The notes: generated by a model from the sequence alone, not told the origin. A stretch of 25,241 bases of DNA from Acidimicrobiaceae bacterium (GCA_006515795.1 VFMC01000004.1:1-25241); one strand, 5' to 3'; counted from the stretch's first letter, positions 16,508 through 24,405 are shown. Made by a program: numbers and translations.

Positions 16508-17875
16508 ATGAGCAAAGAAGACCGTTCCGTGCTGGGTTGGGGTGCGTTCGCTGTGGCGATCGCAGCGCTGTTCGTCGGGCTGTTCGCCCTTCGCGACGAT
16601 GGCGCATCCGCAGGCAGCGAGAGCGCCGGCGAGGGTGCAGGCGCGGCTGTCACCGTGGTGGAGGTGACGTTGGCGGAATGGTCGATCACGCCGGCGATGA
16701 TCGAAGTGCCGAGCGGCCCCGCCGTGTTGCGCGTGACCAACGCGGGTTTGATGGTCCACAACCTGTCGTTGCCATCGCTCGGCATCAAGACCGCCGATCT
16801 GGCCCCTGGTGAAACTGCCGACCTCGATCTCGGCACCCCGGCCGACGGCAACTACGACCTCCTGTGCGACATCCCCGGGCACTCCGCGAGCGGGATGACC
16901 GCGATGCTCACGGTCGGTGGCTCCGGCGGCGGTGGCGATACGACTGGCGGAGGAGGCGCTGGAGCAGCTCCGGCGCGGATGGACTGGCAGGAGATGGACC
17001 GGATGATGGAAGAGGTTGCCCTCGAGTTCCCGGCCAAGACCGAGGGCCACGGCGGCGACCTGCTCGAGCCGACGATGATCGACTCCGACGGAACCAAGGT
17101 GTTCGACATCGTGGCCGAGGAGATCAAGTGGGAGGTCTCCCCCGGCAAGGTGGTCGACGCGATGGCCTACAACGGCGTGGTACCCGCACCGGAGATCCAC
17201 CTCGAGGTGGGCGACCGGATCAGGATCAACTTCACCAACAAGATGCTCGAGTCGACCGACATCCACTTCCACGGCATCCGCGTGCCGAACGCCATGGACG
17301 GTGTCGATCCGTACACGCAGCCGGTGGTGGTGCCCGGTGGCACCTTCGTGTACGAGTTCGAGGCGCTGGAACCGGCAGTCGGCATCTACCACTCCCACCA
17401 CAACGCTCAAGAGCAGATCCCGAACGGCCTGTTCGGCGCTTTCACGATCGGTGAGATGCCGATCCCGGAGTACCTGAAGGACAAGGGCTACACCAAGGTC
17501 GACAAGAAGGTGAACATGGTGCTCAACGACGCCGGCACGATCGGGCTGTCGCTGAACGGCAAGAGCTTCCCCGCCACCGAGCCGTACACGTTGCGCGTCG
17601 GCGAGGTGATGCAGGTCACCTACATGAACGAGGGCCTCACCTCCCACCCGATGCACATGCACCAGCCGCTCGGGTGGATCATCGCCAAGGACGGAGTCCC
17701 ACTCCCCAGCCCGATACCCGGCGATACGTTCAACGTCGCCCCGGGTGAGCGCTACACGGTGCTCTACAAGGGAACCGACGTCGGGGTGTGGGCGTGGCAC
17801 TGCCACATCCTCACCCACGCCGAAAGCCCCGAGGGGATGTTCGGCATGGTGACGGCCGTGATCGTGGAGGCATGA
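16508..17875 (+). CDS. Multicopper oxidase with fused N-terminal blue-copper domain
   Basis: 455 aa, membrane-anchored by a helix at about residues 9-28. Three cupredoxin domains. Domain 1 (about 45-137) is plastocyanin-like with type 1 ligands His84, Cys120, His125, Met130. A Gly-rich linker (about 137-155) follows. Domain 2 has HFH at 253-255 and HSHH at 295-298; domain 3 has HPMHMH at 380-385 and HCH at 431-433 with His437 and Met444. So a trinuclear centre and a second type 1 copper are predicted, as in two-domain laccases with T1 in the last domain. It is not NirK: the type 1 Cys-His set is not in the middle domain. The substrate could be a metal ion, phenolic or nitrogen oxide; not resolved. 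It shares ATGA with the next gene. Confidence 0.92.
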   Translation: MSKEDRSVLGWGAFAVAIAALFVGLFALRDDGASAGSESAGEGAGAAVTVVEVTLAEWSITPAMIEVPSGPAVLRVTNAGLMVHNLSLPSLGIKTADLAPGETADLDLGTPADGNYDLLCDIPGHSASGMTAMLTVGGSGGGGDTTGGGGAGAAPARMDWQEMDRMMEEVALEFPAKTEGHGGDLLEPTMIDSDGTKVFDIVAEEIKWEVSPGKVVDAMAYNGVVPAPEIHLEVGDRIRINFTNKMLESTDIHFHGIRVPNAMDGVDPYTQPVVVPGGTFVYEFEALEPAVGIYHSHHNAQEQIPNGLFGAFTIGEMPIPEYLKDKGYTKVDKKVNMVLNDAGTIGLSLNGKSFPATEPYTLRVGEVMQVTYMNEGLTSHPMHMHQPLGWIIAKDGVPLPSPIPGDTFNVAPGERYTVLYKGTDVGVWAWHCHILTHAESPEGMFGMVTAVIVEA

Positions 17876-17877
17876 CG

Positions 17878-18312
17878 ATGACCGTCGACCGCTACCAGAT
17901 TCCGCGTTGGGAGTGCATGTCGCTCGTGGAGTCCGCGGCGGTCGGCCGAGTCGGCATCATCGATCATGGTTACCCGATCGCTCTCCCGGTGAACTACCGC
18001 CTGATCGGTGTGGGTGACGAACGCGAGATCGTCATCCGCACCACGCCCGACACCGTGGTGGGCCGCTACACCGGGCTTGCCTCGCTCGAGGTGGACGAGA
18101 TCGACGTGGAGACGAAGCAGGCCTGGAGCGTTCTGGTCTGCGGCCACCTCCGTCACGAGCCGGGTGCGCACGGGTTGCCGGATCCGCACCCGTGGCTCGA
18201 CAGCCGCCACCACTGGATGGTCATGTCGACCGACTCCGTCAGTGGGCGCCGCTTCGTGGGCACACCCGGAGCCGACGGGTACTCCGTCGAGTGGGAGATC
18301 CGCCCCGCCTGA
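17878..18312 (+). CDS. Pyridoxamine 5'-phosphate oxidase-family (FMN split-barrel) protein
   Basis: 144 aa. A split beta-barrel flavoprotein of the PPOX type: the N-terminal 'CMSLVESAAVGRVGII' strand, 'YPIALPVNYR' strand and 'SLEVDEID' segment are typical; the C-terminal part (SGRRFVGTP) is also common in this group. The true substrate is unknown; such proteins bind FMN, F420 or heme. The ATG at 17878 has GGAGG 7 nt upstream; an ATG at 17872 overlapping the oxidase stop has only one base of spacing. Co-transcribed with the oxidase and so probably under the same DosR-like box. Confidence 0.85.
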   Translation: MTVDRYQIPRWECMSLVESAAVGRVGIIDHGYPIALPVNYRLIGVGDEREIVIRTTPDTVVGRYTGLASLEVDEIDVETKQAWSVLVCGHLRHEPGAHGLPDPHPWLDSRHHWMVMSTDSVSGRRFVGTPGADGYSVEWEIRPA

Positions 18313-18336
18313 GTCGACCGGGTCCGAGCGGGTTGG

Positions 18337-18368
18337 GGTCGAGTCTGGCTCGGGTCGAGTCTGGCTCG
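18337..18368. repeat. 16-bp tandem duplication upstream of tRNA-Pro
   Basis: ggtcgagtctggctcg at 18337-18352 and 18353-18368, exact copies. It overlaps where the -35 region of the tRNA promoter would be. Confidence 0.9.
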
Positions 18369-18381
18369 GCGCGGGGGCCGC

Positions 18382-18387
18382 TAGCCT
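18382..18387 (+). promoter_or_regulatory. Candidate -10 element of tRNA-Pro
   Basis: TAGCCT, 11 nt before the mature 5' end. Same hexamer as before ndk. Confidence 0.45.
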
Positions 18388-18398
18388 GACGAACCGTT

Positions 18399-18473
18399 CG
18401 GGGTGTGGCGCAGCGGTAGCGCACCTGCTTTGGGAGCAGGGGGTCGGGAGTTCAAATCTCCCCACCCCGACCA
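18399..18473 (+). tRNA. tRNA-Pro, anticodon TGG
   Basis: Complete cloverleaf: acceptor CGGGGTG pairs with CACCCCG; D-arm GCGC-agcggta-GCGC; anticodon arm CCTGC-tttggga-GCAGG with TGG at 18431-18433; T-arm GGGAG-ttcaaat-CTCCC; discriminator A at 18470; CCA encoded at 18471-18473. It reads CCA and probably other CCN codons. The C1-G72 pair is unusual but matches bacterial tRNA-Pro. Confidence 0.98.
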
Positions 18474-18509
18474 ACCGAGGGTTTCGGCGCACCCCGGTAT
18501 GTCGCCGAT

Positions 18510-18574
18510 GACTCGGGCGTGCGTGAGTGACTCGGGCGTGCGTGAGTGACTCGGGCGTGCGTGAGTGACTCGGG
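18510..18574. repeat. 19-bp tandem repeat, 3.4 copies, downstream of tRNA-Pro
   Basis: gactcgggcgtgcgtgagt at 18510-18528, 18529-18547, 18548-18566, then the first 8 bases again. All full copies are identical and there are no spacers. It starts 37 nt past the tRNA end. Confidence 0.95.
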
Positions 18575-18620
18575 TGGTGGGGGGGATCGGGCTAGCCGTT
18601 CGAGCGATTACGTTGGGCGG

Positions 18621-19886
18621 GTGAACGGAGCCGCGACCGATCGAGAGCTCGTCGAGCTCGGGATGGCCGTTTCGGCAGGGGGTCCCGAGTCGACGACGAC
18701 GTACCGCAGCGCAGTCGATCAGTTGTTCACCTTCACCGGCGATCCGGTCGCACTCCTCGATCCGCTCAACGCCAGCGACGAGCGGATGACGATGGGAGCG
18801 GTCCTGGCCATCGCGCTGCGCATCATGGGCGGCGTCGCGCCGACGCATCCAGCGATCGTCAACGATCTCGGCCGACTCGATCGACGCTTCGAGCGCGTGA
18901 CCGACGCCGAGCGGGCGCACGTCGAGGCAGTGCGCCGAGCTGTGGCTGGAGCGTTCGATGATGCGATCGCGATGTGGGACGAGGCCCATCAGAGAAACCC
19001 GAACGACATCGTTGCCGGGCGCATGGTGCACGACATGTGCCTGCACACGGGCACCGATCAGCCGCGACTGAACGCCGCCGCCCGGGCGATCTCCGCCGCG
19101 GCGCCCGCCTCGCGAGAGGCCGGAATCGCCCACGGCCAACTCGCGCTCTCGCTGGAGGAAGTAGGCCGCGACGACGAAGCCGAGCAGCATGGCCGCCGGG
19201 CGCTCGACATAGATGCCGACGACCTGTGGGCCCGGCACGCGTTGGCTCATGTGTACGAGAACCAGGGCCGAAACGACGACTCCCTCGCGCTGCTCGCCGG
19301 CACCGCAGAGCGCTGGTCGACCCAGAACCTGCTCGTCAACCACATCTGGTGGCACGTCGGTCTGCGTCTCGTCAACCACGGCGACGGGTCGTCGGCCATG
19401 CGCGTGCTGGATGAACGATTGACCTCGACCACGCCGTTCGGGTTGTCCGACGCGACCTCGCTGTTGTGGCGGATCGAGCTGGCGACCAGCGCCGGTAGCG
19501 TCGACACTCGCTGGTCGGCGCTCGCCGATCTCTGGGATCGCGTCGGCGAGCGACACACGTGCGGATTCCTCGACATGCACGCCGCGATGGCGCACGCCTC
19601 GACATCCGGACGAGCGGCGGAACGATTCTGGAACGGTCTGGCAATGACCGACCACGACGGCCGATCGTTCAACGGAAAAACCTTCGGCACGGTGGTACGG
19701 CCGCTCGTGGCCGGCATTCGCGCCTTTCGCGCCGGCGACATGGCCGCCGCCGCAGAGCTGCTGGCCGGCGTCATCGACGATCTGCATCGCATCGGCGGCA
19801 GCGTCGTGCAGCGCGACATCGTCGCCCGCACCCACGCCGCGGCGACAGCCTCCGTCGAAACGCCCGCCAACGGACCATCACGATGA
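18621..19886 (+). CDS. TTC38-like tetratricopeptide repeat protein
   Basis: 421 aa from the GTG at 18621. All-helical with TPR-type repeats. The segment AHVYENQGRNDDSLALL followed by NHIWWHVGLRLVNHGDG, then SLLWRIELATSAGSV, and then FLDMHAAMAHA, follows the order I recall for the TTC38 family, in which N-x-W-W-H and DxH motifs recur. The biochemical role is unknown; no signal peptide or membrane helix. The start choice is supported by TACGTT 6 nt upstream (possible leaderless -10); an upstream ATG at 18546 reads through the 19-bp repeat and is rejected. The TGA overlaps the P450 ATG (ATGA), so it is the first gene of a four-gene operon. Confidence 0.85.
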   Translation: MNGAATDRELVELGMAVSAGGPESTTTYRSAVDQLFTFTGDPVALLDPLNASDERMTMGAVLAIALRIMGGVAPTHPAIVNDLGRLDRRFERVTDAERAHVEAVRRAVAGAFDDAIAMWDEAHQRNPNDIVAGRMVHDMCLHTGTDQPRLNAAARAISAAAPASREAGIAHGQLALSLEEVGRDDEAEQHGRRALDIDADDLWARHALAHVYENQGRNDDSLALLAGTAERWSTQNLLVNHIWWHVGLRLVNHGDGSSAMRVLDERLTSTTPFGLSDATSLLWRIELATSAGSVDTRWSALADLWDRVGERHTCGFLDMHAAMAHASTSGRAAERFWNGLAMTDHDGRSFNGKTFGTVVRPLVAGIRAFRAGDMAAAAELLAGVIDDLHRIGGSVVQRDIVARTHAAATASVETPANGPSR

Positions 19887-21139
19887 ACCGTCAGCTCACC
19901 TCGACCGACTTGGCGAATCCCGACCTCTACGACCACGGGATCCCTCAAGATGTCTTTGCCGACCTACGGCGACAGCCCGGCCTGGCGTGGAATCAAGGGT
20001 CAGGCGAGACGACCGGCTTCTGGTCCGTCGGTCGAATGGCCGACCTGGTGGCCGTCTCCCGCGATCCGGTCACGTTCTCCTCCGAGCTCGGGCACATCCA
20101 GATCTACGACATCGACGAGGACGTGCGCGCCAAGCGCGCCTCGATGATCGACCTCGATCCGCCGATCCACACCCACCTTCGTCGGCTGGTGAGCGCGGCG
20201 TTCACCCCTCGCCACGTGAACAGCTACGAGTCGGCGATTCGTGATCGGGTGAACGCGCAGCTCGACGACCTGACCAGTGTCGGCAGCGGCGATTGGGTCA
20301 AGACCGTCGCCGCACCGATTCCGATCGGTGTGATCTGCGACATCCTGGGCGTGCCTGCCGGCGATCACGACTTGATGATCGAGATGTCGGACTACCTCGT
20401 CGCCGGCACCTCCGATCGAGAGCTCGACCCGACCGCCTACGGCAACACCACTCCGCTGCGCGAGCTGCCGTTCAACAGCCCAGCCGCGTTCGGGCTGTTC
20501 GACTACGCCTGCCGCGCCCGTGAACGCTGCCTTGCCCACCCGGGCGATGACCTGTTGACGAAGTTGGCCACGGTTGAAGTCGACGGCGAACGATTCAGTG
20601 CGACCGACTTCGCCCGCTTCTTCCAACTGATGATCTTCGCCGGCAACGAGACGACGCGTTCGTCGATGGCACACCTCGCGCTGCACCTTGCCACCGAACC
20701 CGACCAGTTCGCCCGCGTTGCCGCCTCGCCAGGCCTGATCGAAACGGCGGTCGAGGAGGTCATCCGCTACTCGTCGCCGATCCTCTACTTCCGCCGAACC
20801 GCGGCGCGCGATGCAGAGATCGCCGGTACGCCGATCGCCGCCGGCGACAAGGTGGTGATGTGGTACGCCAGTGCGAACTTCGACGAGACCGTCTTCTCGA
20901 CCCCGCTCGAGTTCCGCGTCGATCGCCCGCGCCTTCCAGCGCACTCGGCGTTCGGTGGCGGCGGTGTCCACTTCTGCCTCGGTGCGTCGCTCGCTCGGCT
21001 CGAGCTCGCGATCCTGATCGAGGAGGTGCTCCGCCGACGACTGCGAATCGAGCTGCTCGACGAACCGATCTTCGTGCGCTCCAACTTCGTCAACGGCATC
21101 GAGCACCTGCGGGTCCGTGTCACTGCGAGCGACGACTGA
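19883..21139 (+). CDS. Cytochrome P450 (CYP125/CYP142-like)
   Basis: 418 aa soluble bacterial P450. Motifs: I-helix FAGNETTR at about 252-259 with the oxygen-activating Thr, K-helix ExxR at Glu292-Arg295, the ASANFDETVF stretch at about 329-338, and heme loop FGGGGVHFCLGASLA with ligand Cys365. The I-helix pattern and heme loop resemble sterol and alkyl chain hydroxylases of mycobacteria (CYP125, CYP142, CYP124) more than antibiotic P450s. No ferredoxin is next to it. Linked by 4-nt overlap to the TTC38-like gene and by 1 nt to the CoA-transferase, so it probably hydroxylates a substrate that is then activated with CoA. Confidence 0.95.
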   Translation: MNRQLTSTDLANPDLYDHGIPQDVFADLRRQPGLAWNQGSGETTGFWSVGRMADLVAVSRDPVTFSSELGHIQIYDIDEDVRAKRASMIDLDPPIHTHLRRLVSAAFTPRHVNSYESAIRDRVNAQLDDLTSVGSGDWVKTVAAPIPIGVICDILGVPAGDHDLMIEMSDYLVAGTSDRELDPTAYGNTTPLRELPFNSPAAFGLFDYACRARERCLAHPGDDLLTKLATVEVDGERFSATDFARFFQLMIFAGNETTRSSMAHLALHLATEPDQFARVAASPGLIETAVEEVIRYSSPILYFRRTAARDAEIAGTPIAAGDKVVMWYASANFDETVFSTPLEFRVDRPRLPAHSAFGGGGVHFCLGASLARLELAILIEEVLRRRLRIELLDEPIFVRSNFVNGIEHLRVRVTASDD

Positions 21140-22386
21140 TGATGCGGCCGCTCGAGGGGTTGCGCGTCGTCGACGCGGCGACGATCCTCGCCGGTCCTTT
21201 CGCCGCGTCGATCCTCGGCGAGTTCGGCGCCTCGGTGGTGAAGGTCGAGCAACCCGGTGTCGGCGATCCGATGCGCCGCCTCGGCACTCCAGGCCCGGAA
21301 GGCGACACCTATTGGTGGTGGAGCGACACGCGCAACAAGACCAGCGTCGAGCTCGACCTGCGGGCACCGACCGACGCCGACGCCTTCCGCTCGTTGGTGG
21401 CCGAGGCCGATGTGGTGATCGAGAACTACCGCACCGGCACCATGGACCGCTGGGGACTCGGATTCGACCGACTGCGAACCATCAACCCGCGGCTGATCCA
21501 ACTGAGCGTGAGCGGGTACGGCCGCGTCGGACCTCTGGCCCAAGCTGCTGGAGTTGCCCGCATCGCCGAAGCGTTCGCCGGGATGACCCACCTCACCGGC
21601 GAGCCCGACCGCGCCCCTGGCCTCAGCGGCTCGGCAGCCCTGGCGGATTACATCTGCGGCCTGTACGGCGCGTTGGGCGTGATGCTTGCAGTGGAGGCGC
21701 GGCGCGGCACCGGACGTGGACAGCTCGTCGACATGGCGTTGTACGACGGCATCGCCCGCTTCCTCGACGAGTACGTAACCGTCTTCGCCGCGACCGGTGT
21801 CGGGAGGGACCGGATGGGCAGCGAGACCCACCGCTCCGTGCCGCACAACAACTTCGAGTCGGCAGACGCCCGTTGGGTGACGATCGCATGCACCAACGAC
21901 AAGATGTTCGACAGGCTCGCCGATGTCATGCACCGCCAAGAACTGACCAGCGATCCGCGGTTCGCCACGAATGCGGCGCGCATCGCCAATCGACCAGCCG
22001 TGAACGCCGTCGTCGCGCAGTGGGTTGCGTCGGCCACCGCCGACGCTGCGGTCGCCGCCTGCGAGGCGGCAGGTGTGCCGTGCAGCGTGGTGCTCACTGC
22101 CGCCGAGTACCTCGCCCACCCCCAAGTCGCCGCCCGAGATTCAGTGCTGCGCTTGGTCGACGATCGCTTCGGCGAGCTCGTCGTGCCGGGAACCGTGCCG
22201 AGGCTCACAGAAACGCCCGGCCGCGTCGACCGTCTCGGCGCGCTTCTCGGCGAATCCTCGATCGATGAGATCCTCGCCCAGTGGCGAGCTTCCGCCGCCC
22301 GATCCGCCGATCGATCTGCAGCCCAACCATTGGGCCATCAACCATTGGGCCATCAAGGAGCCGACGATGTGGCAACTCACCGCTGA
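21139..22386 (+). CDS. Class III CoA-transferase (CaiB/BaiF family)
   Basis: 415 aa. Moves CoA between acyl groups through an aspartyl-CoA thioester; the predicted catalytic Asp170 is in SAALADYICGLYGAL. Other family marks: LEGLRVVDAATILAGPFAA, ASVVKVEQPG, DVVIENYRTGTMDRWGLG, and the NNF motif near HRSVPHNNFESAD. The ATG at 21139 shares its A with the P450 stop (TGATG); a second ATG at 21142 is equally possible. The C-terminus ends with PLGHQ repeated twice, coded by a 15-bp tandem duplication, and overlaps the next gene by 20 nt. With an acyl-CoA-dehydrogenase-fold neighbour it may activate a short carboxylic acid. Confidence 0.93.
   Translation: MMRPLEGLRVVDAATILAGPFAASILGEFGASVVKVEQPGVGDPMRRLGTPGPEGDTYWWWSDTRNKTSVELDLRAPTDADAFRSLVAEADVVIENYRTGTMDRWGLGFDRLRTINPRLIQLSVSGYGRVGPLAQAAGVARIAEAFAGMTHLTGEPDRAPGLSGSAALADYICGLYGALGVMLAVEARRGTGRGQLVDMALYDGIARFLDEYVTVFAATGVGRDRMGSETHRSVPHNNFESADARWVTIACTNDKMFDRLADVMHRQELTSDPRFATNAARIANRPAVNAVVAQWVASATADAAVAACEAAGVPCSVVLTAAEYLAHPQVAARDSVLRLVDDRFGELVVPGTVPRLTETPGRVDRLGALLGESSIDEILAQWRASAARSADRSAAQPLGHQPLGHQGADDVATHR
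22325..22354. repeat. 15-bp tandem duplication at the CoA-transferase C-terminus
   Basis: aaccattgggccatc at 22325-22339 and 22340-22354, exact, in frame (PLGHQ twice). It ends next to the AAGGAG Shine-Dalgarno (22355-22360) of the following gene. Confidence 0.95.
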
Positions 22387-23514
22387 GCAACTCGAGCTTC
22401 GCGACAGGGCGCGCGAGCTGGCGCGAACCGTCATCGCGCCTCGTGCCGCCGAGGTCGACCGTACCGAGGACTACCCGTGGGACAACGTCGCGGCGTTGCG
22501 TGGCGCCGGTTTCACCGGCATGACGGTGCCGACGGAGCTCGGCGGGCCAGGTCACTCGTTGCTCGATGCCGTCATCGTGGTCGAGGAGCTGGCCAAGGTC
22601 TGCGGCGTCACCGGGCGAATCGCCGTCGAGGCCAACATGGGCGCGATCTCGGCGATCATCGAGTACGGCACCGAGCGGCAGCGCAAGCTCGCCGCCGACC
22701 TGGTGCTGCGTGGCGACAAGCCGGCCGAGCCGATCGCCGCGGCAACAGGTACGTCGTGAACGGCATGAAGCACTGGATCACGGGTGGCGGCGTCTCGGCA
22801 CTGCACCTCGTGTTCGCCCGTGTGTTCGACGACGACGGTACCGAGTTGGGCATCGGCGGCTTCATCGCCGTACGCGGCGAAACGCCGGGACTGCGGATCG
22901 GCGACCGCGAGCCGACCATGGGCTTGCGCGGCATTCCCGAAACGCAGGTGTTCTTCGACGACATGGAGATCGGCGACGACATGGTGCTGATGCCACCATC
23001 GGGCTTCGCCAAGGGCTTCGGTGACCTGATGAACGCCTACAACACGCAGCGCATCGGAGCCGGCACGGTTGCGCTCGGGCTCGCCGCCGGAGCGCACGCG
23101 CGAGCCATCGAGCACGCCAAGACCCGCGAGCAGTTCGATCGACCGATCGCCGAGTTCCAGGGCCTGCAATGGATGCTCGCCGACATGAGCACGAAGCTGG
23201 AGGCTGCACGAAGCTTGATCTATCGGGCTGCGGCGTCGCGCGGCGACGGTGGCGCTTCGCCGTTTCCGGACGCGACGCTGGCGGCACAGGCGAAGTTGTT
23301 CACCTCCGAGGCGGCGATCGGCATCGTCAGCGATGCGCTGCAGATCTTCGGAGCCGCCGGCTACTCGCGCAACAACCCGCTCGAGCGCATGTACCGCGAC
23401 GTGCGGATGTTCACGATCGGTGGCGGGACCGCTCAGATCCTGCGGACCGTCATCGCTTCGCGCGTGCTCGACCGCCGGCTCCCACAAACGAGAGACGGCT
23501 ACGTCGCCCGGTGA
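22367..23514 (+). pseudogene. Acyl-CoA dehydrogenase-fold gene (desulfinase-like), frameshifted by an internal deletion
   Basis: ATG at 22367 with AAGGAG 6 nt upstream. The first frame runs to a TGA at 22757-22759 and covers residues 1 to about 120 (to VLRGDKPA), the N-terminal helical domain. The second frame carries RADRRGNRYVVNGMKHWITG to the end at 23514, the beta and C-terminal helical domains. The family's flavin-contacting EP-x-AGS region, about 18 residues, is missing and the frame shifts, so some 52 or 55 nt appear to be lost near 22720-22735. The usual catalytic Glu positions are not Glu: the C-terminal one is Gly (23422-23424, in IGGGTAQI), and the alternative one is Gln (23047-23049, in NTQR). 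Arg84 (22616-22618) is present. It overlaps the CoA-transferase by 20 nt. Confidence 0.85.
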
Positions 23515-23527
23515 CGGTGCTGCCCGG

Positions 23528-24352
23528 TCAACCGAGGCGGTCGAGGACGGTCTCGCAGCACCGCCTCGCCTCGCGTAACGGGAGATCGTGGCTTCCCGGC
23601 CACACTTCGAGCGTGATCTGCGGGTTCCGCTCGCTGAGCGCACGCAGGTAGGCGAGATCGACCACGGGATCGCCATCGCCGGCGACGAGATGAACAGGGA
23701 TCTGCATCGCCTCGACGCGTGCGTCGCCATTGCCGCAGAGCAGCACCTCGCGCAACGTCTCGCTGTACGAGGCCCAAGTGTGCTCCACCGTGGCACGGGC
23801 AACGACCCGCGGTAGATCTCGTCGAAACGTCGCCGCGAGCGTGGCGGCGGCGCGGCGATGGGCGCACATCCACCGGCACGTCCGGCGCGCCATCCAGGTG
23901 TCGTTGATGAACAGGCGGGTGATGAAGCCGGCTCCCACAACGTGCTGCGCAGCCACTGCGTCGTTCGGATACAGCGGCGGACCGAAGGCGATGATCGATC
24001 GGACCCGATCCGGTGCAAGCATCGCCATGCGGAGGGCGATGACCGTGCCCAGCGAGTGCGTCGCCACGCCAACGGGCCCCAACACCTCGAGATCGTCCAG
24101 AAGTTGTAGTACTGCCCTGGCGTGCGCATCGGTGTCGTAGCCCTGCTCGGGGTGGGGCGAGTGCCCGAACCCCAACAGATCGGGGACGATCAACTGAGTA
24201 CGATCGGCGAGCCGGTCGTACTCGGCACCCCAGAACAGGTGTGAGCCGAGCAGGCCGTGGAGCAAGACGATCGCCGGACCGCGCCCCGACACACGGGCGT
24301 GCAGTGCGTGATCGACCTCGGCCCCAGCCGGCGGACGCCAGTCGCTGCTCAT
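23528..24352 (-). CDS. Alpha/beta hydrolase
   Basis: 274 aa from the ATG at 24350-24352. The oxyanion-hole motif is LLHGLLGS (about 30-37); the nucleophile elbow reads ATHSLGT with Ser100; acid Asp228 in GDGDPV; His255 in GSHDLPL. The elbow is T-H-S-L-G rather than the common G-x-S-x-G. The substrate cannot be inferred: the family includes esterases, C-C hydrolases, dehalogenases and lipases. It converges on the acyl-CoA dehydrogenase-fold gene (13 nt between stops) and diverges from blaI. The longer frame upstream to 24541 runs through the blaI promoter and is rejected. Confidence 0.92.
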   Translation of the reverse strand: MSSDWRPPAGAEVDHALHARVSGRGPAIVLLHGLLGSHLFWGAEYDRLADRTQLIVPDLLGFGHSPHPEQGYDTDAHARAVLQLLDDLEVLGPVGVATHSLGTVIALRMAMLAPDRVRSIIAFGPPLYPNDAVAAQHVVGAGFITRLFINDTWMARRTCRWMCAHRRAAATLAATFRRDLPRVVARATVEHTWASYSETLREVLLCGNGDARVEAMQIPVHLVAGDGDPVVDLAYLRALSERNPQITLEVWPGSHDLPLREARRCCETVLDRLG

Positions 24353-24389
24353 GGGCAGAGCATTGCAGCCCGGTCCCGTCGTCGCCCGA

Positions 24390-24405
24390 CTACCACACCA
24401 TGTAG
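24390..24405. promoter_or_regulatory. Possible BlaI-type operator
   Basis: CTAC-cacaccat-GTAG inverted repeat in the hydrolase/blaI intergenic region. BlaI operators contain ACTAC/GTAGT-like half-sites but with a shorter centre, so this is tentative. Confidence 0.25.

Noticed and set aside
16508..17875. Copper nitrite reductase NirK
   Set aside because: The type 1 Cys-His set is in the N-terminal extra domain and the last domain, with HCH trinuclear ligands; this fits a multicopper oxidase, not NirK.
18510..18574. CRISPR array
   Set aside because: The 19-bp units abut without spacers; this is a simple tandem repeat.
22757..22759. Programmed frameshift in the acyl-CoA dehydrogenase-fold gene
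   Set aside because: No slippery heptamer or stimulatory structure, and about 18 conserved residues are missing, so a deletion explains it better.
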